A stretch of 5,535 bases of DNA from Holophaga sp. (lineage in GTDB: Bacteria; Acidobacteriota; Holophagae; Holophagales; Holophagaceae): the NCBI GenBank assembly GCA_030691225.1, contig JAUYES010000012.1:1-5535 (forward strand), read 5' to 3'. Position 1 is the first letter of the stretch; each line of letters opens with the position of its first letter. Both the position numbers and the translations under genes were made by a program. The notes below the pieces were generated by a model. The model ran no database searches, had not been told where the DNA came from, and worked only from the letters and a program-made list of their open reading frames with translations. Of this stretch, positions 1 to 5,535 are shown piece after piece.

Positions 1-228
1 GCAAAAGCCTGGCAACCGCTAGCCCAGCACCTGAATGCTGCCGCCTTGAAAATGCTCGAATTCGAGCGAAGTGCGCCACCGACCCAGGATCCCGGGATTC
101 GAATTCTCCGGTTGCAGGCCAAGATCAATGTCTTGGAACGCTTCCGTTCGGCGCTTTGGTTCTGCCAAATGGTGTGGGCCCACATGGCCTCCAAGCCTTT
201 GCCATCGCCCCTTCGAAAGCTCTGGTAG
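1..228 (+). CDS. 3' end of an unrecognised protein gene (5' end outside window)
   Basis: The reading frame is open from the first base of the window to a TAG at 226-228, giving the last 75 residues of a protein that begins further left. A TTG at 46 and an ATG at 52 lie in frame, but nothing suggests that either is the true start, since the frame stays open through the left edge. The visible part is basic and fairly hydrophobic, with a probable helix (QAKINVLERFRSALWFCQMV) followed by a proline- and lysine-containing tail ending PLRKLW. I recognise no family. Support for coding comes from the continuous frame, mostly G/C third positions, and a strong terminator hairpin starting six bases after the stop. 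A competing plus-strand frame (71-283) runs through that hairpin and is less likely to be real. Function is unknown. Confidence 0.5.
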   Translation, partial: AKAWQPLAQHLNAAALKMLEFERSAPPTQDPGIRILRLQAKINVLERFRSALWFCQMVWAHMASKPLPSPLRKLW

Positions 229-233
229 TTCAA

Positions 234-264
234 AAATACAGGCCGCTTATCGCGGCCTGTATTT
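234..264. terminator. Bidirectional rho-independent terminator between convergent genes
   Basis: A perfect 13-bp stem (234-246 with 252-264) closes a 5-base loop, TTATC. The core is GC-rich (CAGGCCGC) and the outer pairs are A/T. Read on the minus strand, the stem is followed by a run of U from the A-tract at 232-236, so it should end the purC transcript well. On the plus strand only three T follow the core, a weaker terminator for the gene ending at 228. Its place between two converging genes supports use in both directions. Confidence 0.85.
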
Positions 265-300
265 GGCGGAATCCGAAAAATAGATCAAGACACCTGCGAT

Positions 301-1188
301 TTACCCGAGCTTGACGCCGAAGCGCCCTGCCAAGTCGAGATAGCGGCCACGAATGCCCGTGATGATTTCGCTGGGGAGCTTGGGAGCGGGCGGCTGCTTA
401 TCCCACCCATCCAAAGTCTCGAGGTAGTCCCGTAAAAATTGCTTGTCCAGGCTCGGGGGATTCTGGCCCGGCGCCCAAGTGTCGGCTAGCCAATAGCGGC
501 TGGAGTCGGGAGTTAGAACTTCGTCGATGACCAGCAAGGTGCCATCGGGCAGCAATCCGAACTCGAATTTGGTATCGGCCAGGATGATGCCCCGCTGGGC
601 CGCCAATTCCACTCCCCGCTGATAAAGCGCCAAGCTGATTTCGCGTAGCCGTGTGCCTAACTCCACACCGACGATCTCGCACATATGCTCGAAGCTCACG
701 TTGATATCGTGGCCCTCGTCTTCCTTGGTGGCAGGGGTGAAGATTGGCTCAGGAAGACGATCGGCGAGTCGCAGACCAGGAGGCAGTTTGATTCCGCAAA
801 CGGTGCCATCGGCCTGGTATTCCTTCAAGCCGGACCCCGCAAGGTAGCCTCGAACAACACATTCCACGGGCAGAGGGTTGGTGCGTCTAACCAGAATAGA
901 TCGCCCAGCCAACTGCTCTGCGTAGGGCTGTAGGTCCTTTGGATAGGCCGCCACATCGGTGGCCACTAGGTGGTTGGGCACGATATCGGTGGTGGCGCCA
1001 AACCAGAAATTGGCAACCTGGGTGAGGATGCGCCCCTTGTCGGGAATGCCATCGGGCATCACACAATCGAAGGCTGAGATGCGATCGGTGGCCACGAGTA
1101 AGAGTTGATCGCCGAGATCGTAGACATCGCGCACCTTGCCACGGCGAAAGACGGGGAAGGGGAGTTCGGTCGTTTGCAGAGTGGCCAT
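301..1188 (-). CDS. purC: Phosphoribosylaminoimidazole-succinocarboxamide synthase (SAICAR synthetase)
   Basis: This cytosolic enzyme joins CAIR and aspartate using ATP to make SAICAR in de novo purine synthesis. From the ATG the product is 295 residues, the size of the longer PurC form (about 300 residues, yeast ADE1-like) rather than the roughly 240-residue E. coli form. Visible landmarks are the N-terminal nucleotide-binding GKVRDVYDL (17-25), ATDRISAFD (33-41), the first family signature LPVECVVRGYLAGS (106-119), TKEDEGHDINVSFE (154-167), and the second signature LADTKFEFG (203-211) followed by VIDEVLTPDSSRYW. All expected blocks are present and intact. The start is uncertain by two codons: a GTG at 1194 is in frame, but the ATG at 1188 is preceded by GAGGTG, a good ribosome binding site. 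That site overlaps the stop of the TPR gene, which ends at 1196. The spacing points to cotranscription and probably translational coupling with the TPR gene. Confidence 0.97.
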   Translation of the reverse strand: MATLQTTELPFPVFRRGKVRDVYDLGDQLLLVATDRISAFDCVMPDGIPDKGRILTQVANFWFGATTDIVPNHLVATDVAAYPKDLQPYAEQLAGRSILVRRTNPLPVECVVRGYLAGSGLKEYQADGTVCGIKLPPGLRLADRLPEPIFTPATKEDEGHDINVSFEHMCEIVGVELGTRLREISLALYQRGVELAAQRGIILADTKFEFGLLPDGTLLVIDEVLTPDSSRYWLADTWAPGQNPPSLDKQFLRDYLETLDGWDKQPPAPKLPSEIITGIRGRYLDLAGRFGVKLG

Positions 1189-1195
1189 GGGCACC

Positions 1196-2239
1196 TCAGG
1201 GAAGTTCGGGGATATGGCGGGGAGTGGGGGCTAGCCAATGAAGGCCCACGGGCAGCAGCTGATAGCGGTTTTGAATCAGAACCCAACGGGAAAGCTCGGG
1301 CTCTCGAAGGCCATCCCCCGCAGGGTTGCAAGGCAGCCCGCGTTCCCGAAGAAATGCTTTGGCCTCTCCCGGGCTCACTCCCAACAGGGTTGGCAGTTCC
1401 TCTAAAGGGTATATGGTTTCTCCCACAATTGGCAGGAGCACGCGATAGTCGAAGGTCTCTCGGAGCACCGAAAGGGTGGCCTCGCGATCGAGTTCGAGAG
1501 CCGCGTCCAGGTGGGGACAGGGATCCCCGCCTCCATAGCTCTTGGCTTGAGCCGAGCCGAGATGAGCCAGGGGATGCGCGGGATTAATCTTCAAAACGGC
1601 GCTGAAGGCCTCCAGGGCCTCTTTGTGGCGTTCCAGATGAAGTAGTGCTTCTCCTTGGCGCAGGCGAGCATTGGCATCGTCGGGTTTGATCTTGACCCAG
1701 CGTTCTACCACGGCGAGCATTTCCTCGATCATGCCCATTTGGCGAAGCAGGCTGGTCATTCGCTCTAGGGCTTGGAGATGCTGGGGGGCCAATAGGAGCA
1801 TCCGCTCATAGAGTTCCAGGGCGCGGATGGCATCCCCGTCTTGGTCGAACCGCTGGGCCCAATCCCATAAGATTTCGACTTGTCGGGCCACGGGATGATT
1901 CAGCGTTCCTCGGCGATCGTCGGTGGGGTGCAGAATCTGGGTGCGCACCCAAGCATAGCGCTGCGGTTGGCGGCCCGGCTCCGCCGCCAGTTCGTCCTCG
2001 ATGGCCCGAATGATGATCTTCAGGCCTTTATCCCAGATGGGCGGCACCGGCATTTGGACATGGGTCTGCAACTCACGTCGCAGCGGCTGGAGTGGATCCG
2101 TGGCGCGTCCGAGGTGGAGCTTGAGCCGCAAGATTTGCGCCTCGCGGGTGTCTTCCGCGTAGGCACCGACCCGCAAGGCGAGTTCGCCTGTCTCGGGATC
2201 GAACCCATCCAGGAGAAGGTAGTGGAGATGCGAGCGCAT
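1196..2239 (-). CDS. TPR-repeat protein with a helix-turn-helix-like C-terminal segment
   Basis: The product is 347 residues with no signal peptide or membrane segment, so it is probably cytosolic. Residues 1-115 form an unrecognised N-terminal region rich in charged helices. Residues 118-253 read as three to four tetratricopeptide repeats; the clearest is near 187-220, ANARLRQGEALLHLERHKEA then LEAFSAVLKINPAH, with the usual small/aromatic spacing and a closing Pro. An earlier unit covers about 118-151. TPRs bind other proteins. Residues 277-321 (YPLEELPTLLGVSPGEAKAF, then a basic turn and EPELSRWV) resemble the MerR/excisionase-type helix-turn-helix pattern: a 'lgvs' turn, then a 'elsrwv' helix. 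That resemblance is my inference by eye. The ATG at 2239 follows directly after an in-frame TAG, so it is the first possible ATG; no clear Shine-Dalgarno precedes it. The gene heads a two-gene unit with purC. Specific function is unknown; a regulator or adaptor is possible. Confidence 0.85.
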   Translation of the reverse strand: MRSHLHYLLLDGFDPETGELALRVGAYAEDTREAQILRLKLHLGRATDPLQPLRRELQTHVQMPVPPIWDKGLKIIIRAIEDELAAEPGRQPQRYAWVRTQILHPTDDRRGTLNHPVARQVEILWDWAQRFDQDGDAIRALELYERMLLLAPQHLQALERMTSLLRQMGMIEEMLAVVERWVKIKPDDANARLRQGEALLHLERHKEALEAFSAVLKINPAHPLAHLGSAQAKSYGGGDPCPHLDAALELDREATLSVLRETFDYRVLLPIVGETIYPLEELPTLLGVSPGEAKAFLRERGLPCNPAGDGLREPELSRWVLIQNRYQLLPVGLHWLAPTPRHIPELP

Positions 2240-2366
2240 CTATTGAGGTTAGAACAGGCTGAGGCAACACCGCCTTCAAAAACTATCCAGTTTTTTTCCA
2301 TACCCTGTTGACGGGTAGACCCATGTCGCCGAACATGGAAAGGTTTCACTGCCAACAGGAGTCCCC
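2240..2366. promoter_or_regulatory. Divergent promoter region with clustered inverted repeats
   Basis: This 127-bp gap must hold promoters for the TPR-purC unit (leftward) and the beta-barrel gene (rightward). It contains three consecutive short dyads: AAAAACT/AGTTTTT (2278-2284 with 2289-2295), TACCC/GGGTA (2301-2305 with 2313-2317) and CCATGT/ACATGG (2321-2326 with 2333-2338). A TTGACG at 2308-2313, inside the second dyad, is a plausible rightward -35 box; the hexamer 17 bases downstream (GAACAT, 2331-2336) is a poor -10. Leftward, TTGAAG with TGTTCT 17 bases on is a possible but weak sigma-70-like pair (complement of about 2251-2279). A T-run at 2291-2297 could aid promoter bending. Promoter assignments are tentative; the dyads are read directly. 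Confidence 0.45.
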
Positions 2367-2975
2367 GTGAAGAAAATGGCTCGCATCGCATTGATTTCTG
2401 CCACATTGATGACCGTTCCCGCCATGGCCTCCGAATTTGGCATCATGGTTAATAAGCAGTTCGGCAAGGCCCAGACGGTTGCGGGCAGTACCCTTCCGGC
2501 TGGTAAGGTCGATTCTGTGGCTCCCACCGGGTTTGGAATTCGGGGAGCTTACACACTTCTGAACCTTAAGGTCGCAGAAATTGGCCTGACGGCTTCCTAC
2601 CATGCCAAAGCTGAAGGCGACTACGTCATTGGTAATCAAAAACACGGAAAATTGGCCAATGAATATATGGCTATTGGTGCCCAGCTTGATTGGAAATTTC
2701 TCGTCAATCTCCATGTTGGGTTAGACCTTCGCCGTGAAAAGTTCACCACCTCCGAATTTTTGGCTGCAGTGAATAACGGCAGCACTACCGCAACGCGACC
2801 CTGGGTGCGAGCAGGTATCGGCTTCTCGATCCCCACGCCCGTGGTTAGCCCTTTCGTTCGTTTGGAAGTAGCCATGGCCGCCGCCAAGGAAGACAAGACC
2901 GATAGTCAGGATAATGTTCGCAAAGCCCTGGCCCCCGAGTACCAGGTGGGTTTGTACGGCGGCATTCGCTTCTAA
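2367..2975 (+). CDS. Small outer-membrane beta-barrel protein (about 8 strands), unassigned
   Basis: The 202-residue product starts at GTG 2367, chosen because AGGAG at 2357-2361 sits five bases upstream and because this start gives a complete signal peptide: Lys2-Lys3, a hydrophobic core (ALISATLMTV), and an AMA|SE type I cleavage site after residue 21. The mature protein shows alternating polar/hydrophobic segments at about 23-32, 54-64, 69-80, 98-109, 112-123, 144-154, 161-172 and 190-202, separated by polar loops. This suggests an eight-stranded barrel. The last residue is Phe (YQVGLYGGIRF), the usual recognition signal for the BAM assembly machinery. Size and strand count match small porin-like or OmpW/OmpX/opacity-type barrels, but I cannot name a specific family. 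No ligand or enzymatic motif is visible. It appears monocistronic, with its own upstream region and a hairpin terminator 20 bases after the stop. Outer-membrane location is confident; role is unknown. Confidence 0.85.
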   Translation: MKKMARIALISATLMTVPAMASEFGIMVNKQFGKAQTVAGSTLPAGKVDSVAPTGFGIRGAYTLLNLKVAEIGLTASYHAKAEGDYVIGNQKHGKLANEYMAIGAQLDWKFLVNLHVGLDLRREKFTTSEFLAAVNNGSTTATRPWVRAGIGFSIPTPVVSPFVRLEVAMAAAKEDKTDSQDNVRKALAPEYQVGLYGGIRF

Positions 2976-2995
2976 TCTCAATCAAGGTTCCCCTT

Positions 2996-3027
2996 CCACA
3001 AAGGGCGCCTTCGGGCGCCCTTTGTGG
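2996..3027 (+). terminator. Strong hairpin terminator after the beta-barrel gene
   Basis: A perfect 14-bp stem (2996-3009 with 3014-3027) is closed by a TTCG tetraloop, C(TTCG)G, one of the most stable RNA loops. It begins 20 bases after the TAA at 2973-2975. The downstream tail is TTAAAATT rather than a clean T-run, so it is an imperfect intrinsic terminator and may act partly as a 3' stabiliser. A TAAAAT (3029-3034) directly after the stem matches the -10 consensus in five of six positions and could serve the next gene, but no matching -35 is visible. Confidence 0.8.
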
Positions 3028-3055
3028 TTAAAATTGCAACACATTCAGAGGCGAC

Positions 3056-3817
3056 ATGATTCTGCGGGTTCTGGGGTGTTCGGGTGGCGAGGCTGAGGGT
3101 GATCGCCTTACGGGGTTGCTTGTCAACGGCACGGTGGCTATCGACGCAGGTTGTCTGACCATGGCCTTGAAAATCCCTGAGCAGGTGGCGATCCGCCACA
3201 TTTTTCTCAGCCATTCGCATCTGGACCATATCTGCACGCTACCGTTCTACACGAAAAATATCTTCGGCCATATTGATGTTCCCGTAGAAATCCACGCCCT
3301 GCCTGAGACCCTGGATGCCCTTCGTCGACATCTCTTCAATGACGAGCTATGGCCCGATTTTTCGGTTATTCCAAGTCCGGATGCTCCCATCATTCGCTAC
3401 TCCGAAATTGAACCCGGTCGGGTCTATGAAGTGGAAGGCCTTCGCATCACCGCTATTCCCGTCAATCACCTGGTGCCCACTGTTGGTTACCTCGTGGAAG
3501 ATGATCACTCGGCCTTTGTTTTTACTTCGGACACGGCGGAAACCGACGCCATCTACGAAGCCGCGAACCGCGCCAAGCATCTCGATTTGTTCATCACCGA
3601 AGCCAGTTTTCCCAATGAACAGGCCTGGCTGGCCGAGGCTTCCAAGCATCTAACTCCCGCCAAACTCGCGAAGGAAATGAAAAAGCTGAAGCGGGATGTG
3701 CCTGTCGCGGTCTACCATCTCACTCCCGGCGACAAACCGCGAATGTTGCCGGAATTGGAAGCCCTTCAGCACCCACGACTGAGCCTGCTTGAACAGGATT
3801 CGGTTTTCAGGTTTTAG
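3056..3817 (+). CDS. Metallo-beta-lactamase-fold hydrolase, probable class II 3',5'-cyclic-nucleotide phosphodiesterase
   Basis: The 253-residue protein has the metallo-beta-lactamase fold. The metal-binding motif HxHxDH is at 53-58 (SHSHLDHI). Further expected ligands are His138 (IPVNHLVP), Asp159 (FTSDTAE) and His221 (VYHLTPGD), so the dinuclear zinc site looks complete. The N-terminal strand-turn (VLGCSGGE), the 'IDAG' loop (29-32) and the HLDHI core resemble class II cyclic nucleotide phosphodiesterases (CpdP/yeast PDE1 group), which hydrolyse cAMP or cGMP. The class signature is only partly matched after HLDHI (CTLPFYT), so another phosphodiester or RNase Z-like substrate is not excluded. 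No signal peptide or membrane segment is visible, suggesting a cytosolic enzyme. The ATG at 3056 has AGAGG at 3047-3051. Its TAG stop is one base before the ATG of the CorA-like gene, implying one transcript and coupled translation. Confidence 0.85.
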   Translation: MILRVLGCSGGEAEGDRLTGLLVNGTVAIDAGCLTMALKIPEQVAIRHIFLSHSHLDHICTLPFYTKNIFGHIDVPVEIHALPETLDALRRHLFNDELWPDFSVIPSPDAPIIRYSEIEPGRVYEVEGLRITAIPVNHLVPTVGYLVEDDHSAFVFTSDTAETDAIYEAANRAKHLDLFITEASFPNEQAWLAEASKHLTPAKLAKEMKKLKRDVPVAVYHLTPGDKPRMLPELEALQHPRLSLLEQDSVFRF

Positions 3818-3818
3818 G

Positions 3819-4787
3819 ATGACCTGCACATTTTGGTTGACTGTCGCTGAGGGCGCTCGGCTCGCCGACAAAGGCGAGATCGAATCGGCGCTTCGGTCAG
3901 AGTGCGCGTTCTGGCTTGATTTGGAGATCGCCGATCTTCCGGGATTGGAGTCCCTTCAGCATTTGTTGCCGGGGCATCACCTGAATTGGGAGGATGCCAG
4001 TGAGCCGAATCAAAGACCCAAGCTTGAGGACCACGGGGACAGCCTCTTCGTGGTCATGCGGGGCCTAGATACCGCCCAGCGTCGCTTGGCCGAGCAACTG
4101 CACACGGTCCAGGTGGCTTGTTTCCTCACCAAGCGTGGCCTTATTACGGTGCGCAGCGGCCCCATGGCAAGTGTGGATTTGGTGCATGAACGGATGGCGA
4201 AAGGCGCGACTCTCCTGCAAACCGGTCCGGATGCCGTGCTTCACGCCGTCTTGGATGATCTAGTGGATCGTTACGGGCCCCATGTCGAGGAATGGGAGAT
4301 GGAAATGGACCGTCTGCTGCGGGAGGCTCTGGATCGCCCTCGGCAGACGGTGATGGGTCATATCCTGGCCATTCGTAAACAAATGCTGTTGTTGCGTCGC
4401 TTGGCATTTGGGCAACGAGAAATTCTTGGAATGCTCGCCAAACATCACGATGGCCTTATTCAGGTTCAAACGCTGCCCTATTTTCAGGACGTTTACGACC
4501 ATCTAGCGGGGCTTGTGGAAGCCTCCGAAACCCTTCGTGACGGTGTGGGGATCGCCGTGGATGTTTACCTGAATAGCGTGAACAATCGCCTGAACGAAGT
4601 CATGAAGGTGCTCACCGTTATTAGTTCGATCATCTTGCCGCTTTCCTTGATCACCGGGATCTACGGGATGAATTTCGAAAAGATGCCTGGCCTCCACCAT
4701 CCATTAGGCTTTTTTGGCGTGATGGGATTCATGCTCCTGCTGACCATAGGGATGATCATCTATTTCAAACGTTCGCGATGGCTGTAA
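3819..4787 (+). CDS. corA: CorA-family divalent metal-ion transporter
   Basis: The product, 322 residues from this ATG, is an inner-membrane channel of the CorA/MIT family, which moves Mg2+ (also Co2+ or Ni2+, and Zn2+ in ZntB-type members) as a pentamer. Residues 1 to about 260 form the cytoplasmic funnel, with a beta-rich start and long helices, including a stalk helix near 220-264. Two membrane helices lie at about 264-282 and 297-317, joined by the diagnostic pore motif YGMNF (GMN at 283-285). The protein ends in a basic FKRSRWL tail. After GMN the loop reads FEKMPGLHHPLGF, where classic CorA has MPEL, so ion choice is not certain. An in-frame TTG at 3789 lies inside the previous gene; the ATG at 3819 is preferred, one base after the TAG of the phosphodiesterase gene, with only a weak ribosome site (CAGG, 3808-3811). 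The family call is firm; the symbol is used in the broad sense. Confidence 0.9.
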   Translation: MTCTFWLTVAEGARLADKGEIESALRSECAFWLDLEIADLPGLESLQHLLPGHHLNWEDASEPNQRPKLEDHGDSLFVVMRGLDTAQRRLAEQLHTVQVACFLTKRGLITVRSGPMASVDLVHERMAKGATLLQTGPDAVLHAVLDDLVDRYGPHVEEWEMEMDRLLREALDRPRQTVMGHILAIRKQMLLLRRLAFGQREILGMLAKHHDGLIQVQTLPYFQDVYDHLAGLVEASETLRDGVGIAVDVYLNSVNNRLNEVMKVLTVISSIILPLSLITGIYGMNFEKMPGLHHPLGFFGVMGFMLLLTIGMIIYFKRSRWL

Positions 4788-4791
4788 AGCA

Positions 4792-4817
4792 TTCAGGCTT
4801 CACGAGGAAGGCCTGAA
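4792..4817. terminator. Possible shared terminator between corA and atpC
   Basis: TTCAGGC (4792-4798) pairs with GCCTGAA (4811-4817) around a 12-base loop that may pair slightly further (G-U and U-A). It lies four bases after the corA stop and about 20 bases past the atpC stop on the other strand. No T-run follows in either direction, so termination may be weak or rho-assisted. Position in a 50-bp convergent gap is the main support. Confidence 0.45.
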
Positions 4818-4837
4818 GATTAACCAGCGCGATAAGC

Positions 4838-5248
4838 CTAGAGGGTTTGTCGCAAGGCCTGGAAGCGAATGATGGTTGCGTCGAGGTTTGCCTGGGCGGT
4901 TGCTATCTCCAGGGGGTCCTGAGCCTCCTTAAGGCGTTTCTGAGCGTCCTGTTGGGCGATTTCCAAAGCCGCAGCGTCGAGCATCTCCGGTGTTTCGCTT
5001 TCCCGGGCGAGAATCGTTACGCGATCGGGCCCCACTTCAGCAAAACCGCCAAAAACCGTCATCAATAACTTCTGGCCATTTTGAATGTAGGTGATCAGGC
5101 CATCGCCCACGGGTGTCATGACGGGTGTATGGCCCGGCAGAATGCCGTAGTACCCGCGATGGGCCGTGGGGAAGGATAATTCGGACACTTCAGCGGAAAA
5201 GACTTTCCGCTGAGGCGTCACGACTTCGAGGAGAAGATGGCCGTCCAT
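4838..5248 (-). CDS. atpC: F1F0 ATP synthase epsilon subunit
   Basis: The 136-residue product matches the usual size of the epsilon subunit of F1, which sits on the central stalk with gamma and inhibits ATP hydrolysis. The N-terminal beta-sandwich covers about residues 1-85, opening with LLLEVVTPQRKVF and carrying the family hallmark GYYGILPGHTPVMTPVGDG (32-50) and VFGGFAEV (65-72). Residues 87-136 form the C-terminal helical hairpin (LEIAQQDAQKRLKEAQ, then ATAQANLDATIIRFQAL), so this is the full two-domain form able to self-inhibit. The ATG at 5248 lies three bases after the atpD TAA; the preceding sequence lacks a strong ribosome site, so translational coupling to atpD is likely. It is the last gene of the atp operon, since the next gene leftward is convergent. 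Confidence 0.97.
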   Translation of the reverse strand: MDGHLLLEVVTPQRKVFSAEVSELSFPTAHRGYYGILPGHTPVMTPVGDGLITYIQNGQKLLMTVFGGFAEVGPDRVTILARESETPEMLDAAALEIAQQDAQKRLKEAQDPLEIATAQANLDATIIRFQALRQTL

Positions 5249-5251
5249 GGC

Positions 5252-5535
<284 letters not shown>

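Noticed and set aside
71..283. Plus-strand frame overlapping the left partial gene
   Set aside because: It continues through the 13-bp terminator hairpin, and a frame open from the window's left edge explains the region better.
1189..1194. GTG start for purC two codons upstream
   Set aside because: Possible, but the GAGGTG ribosome site would include this GTG itself; it is better placed for the ATG at 1188.
1105..1587. 160-codon open frame on the plus strand across the purC/TPR junction
   Set aside because: It lies wholly antisense to purC and the TPR gene, both of which have clear protein features; its translation is Gly/Pro/Arg-rich with no domain pattern and no good ribosome site.
1880..2311. 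143-codon open frame on the plus strand opposite the 5' part of the TPR gene
   Set aside because: Antisense to the TPR gene and running into the intergenic dyads; composition is a by-product of the opposing codon pattern.
2276..2714. Minus-strand frames opposite the beta-barrel gene (2276-2527 and 2346-2714)
   Set aside because: Antisense to a gene with a clear signal peptide, ribosome site and terminator; no recognisable protein features.
3789..3818. Ten-codon N-terminal extension of the CorA-like protein from a TTG start
   Set aside because: It would overlap the end of the phosphodiesterase gene; the ATG at 3819, one base after that gene's stop, is the simpler start.

Overview
This window looks like ordinary chromosome from a Gram-negative bacterium of moderately high GC content. 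The Gram-negative call rests on a small outer-membrane beta-barrel protein with a signal peptide and a C-terminal Arg-Phe. The gene mix (purC, CorA-type transporter, class-II-like cyclic nucleotide phosphodiesterase, end of the atp operon) is housekeeping in character and fits groups such as Acidobacteria (Holophagae) or delta-proteobacteria. That placement is a weak inference from general protein character. No mobile element, CRISPR array, tRNA or rRNA was seen.

Layout, left to right. Positions 1-228 carry the 3' end of an unrecognised plus-strand gene. It converges on a minus-strand pair, and a 13-bp perfect hairpin at 234-264 lies between them as a likely two-way terminator. The minus-strand pair, in transcription order, is a 347-residue TPR protein (2239-1196) followed almost without gap by purC (1188-301), the SAICAR synthase of purine synthesis. 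A 127-bp divergent intergenic region (2240-2366) follows, unusually rich in short inverted repeats. From it the outer-membrane beta-barrel gene (2367-2975) is read rightward, ending in a 14-bp hairpin with a TTCG loop. Next come two plus-strand genes separated by one base: a metallo-beta-lactamase-fold phosphodiesterase (3056-3817) and a CorA-family metal-ion transporter (3819-4787). These converge on the tail of the ATP synthase operon on the minus strand: atpC (5248-4838) and the C-terminal part of atpD, which runs off the right edge.

Functional reading. The window joins at least four independent transcription units with two convergent and one divergent junction. purC and atpDC are core metabolism. 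The less predictable parts are the TPR protein with a helix-turn-helix-like C-terminal segment coupled to purC, the phosphodiesterase/CorA couple, and the inverted-repeat cluster before the beta-barrel gene. I found no convincing evidence of a wholly new system; the observations offered are modest.
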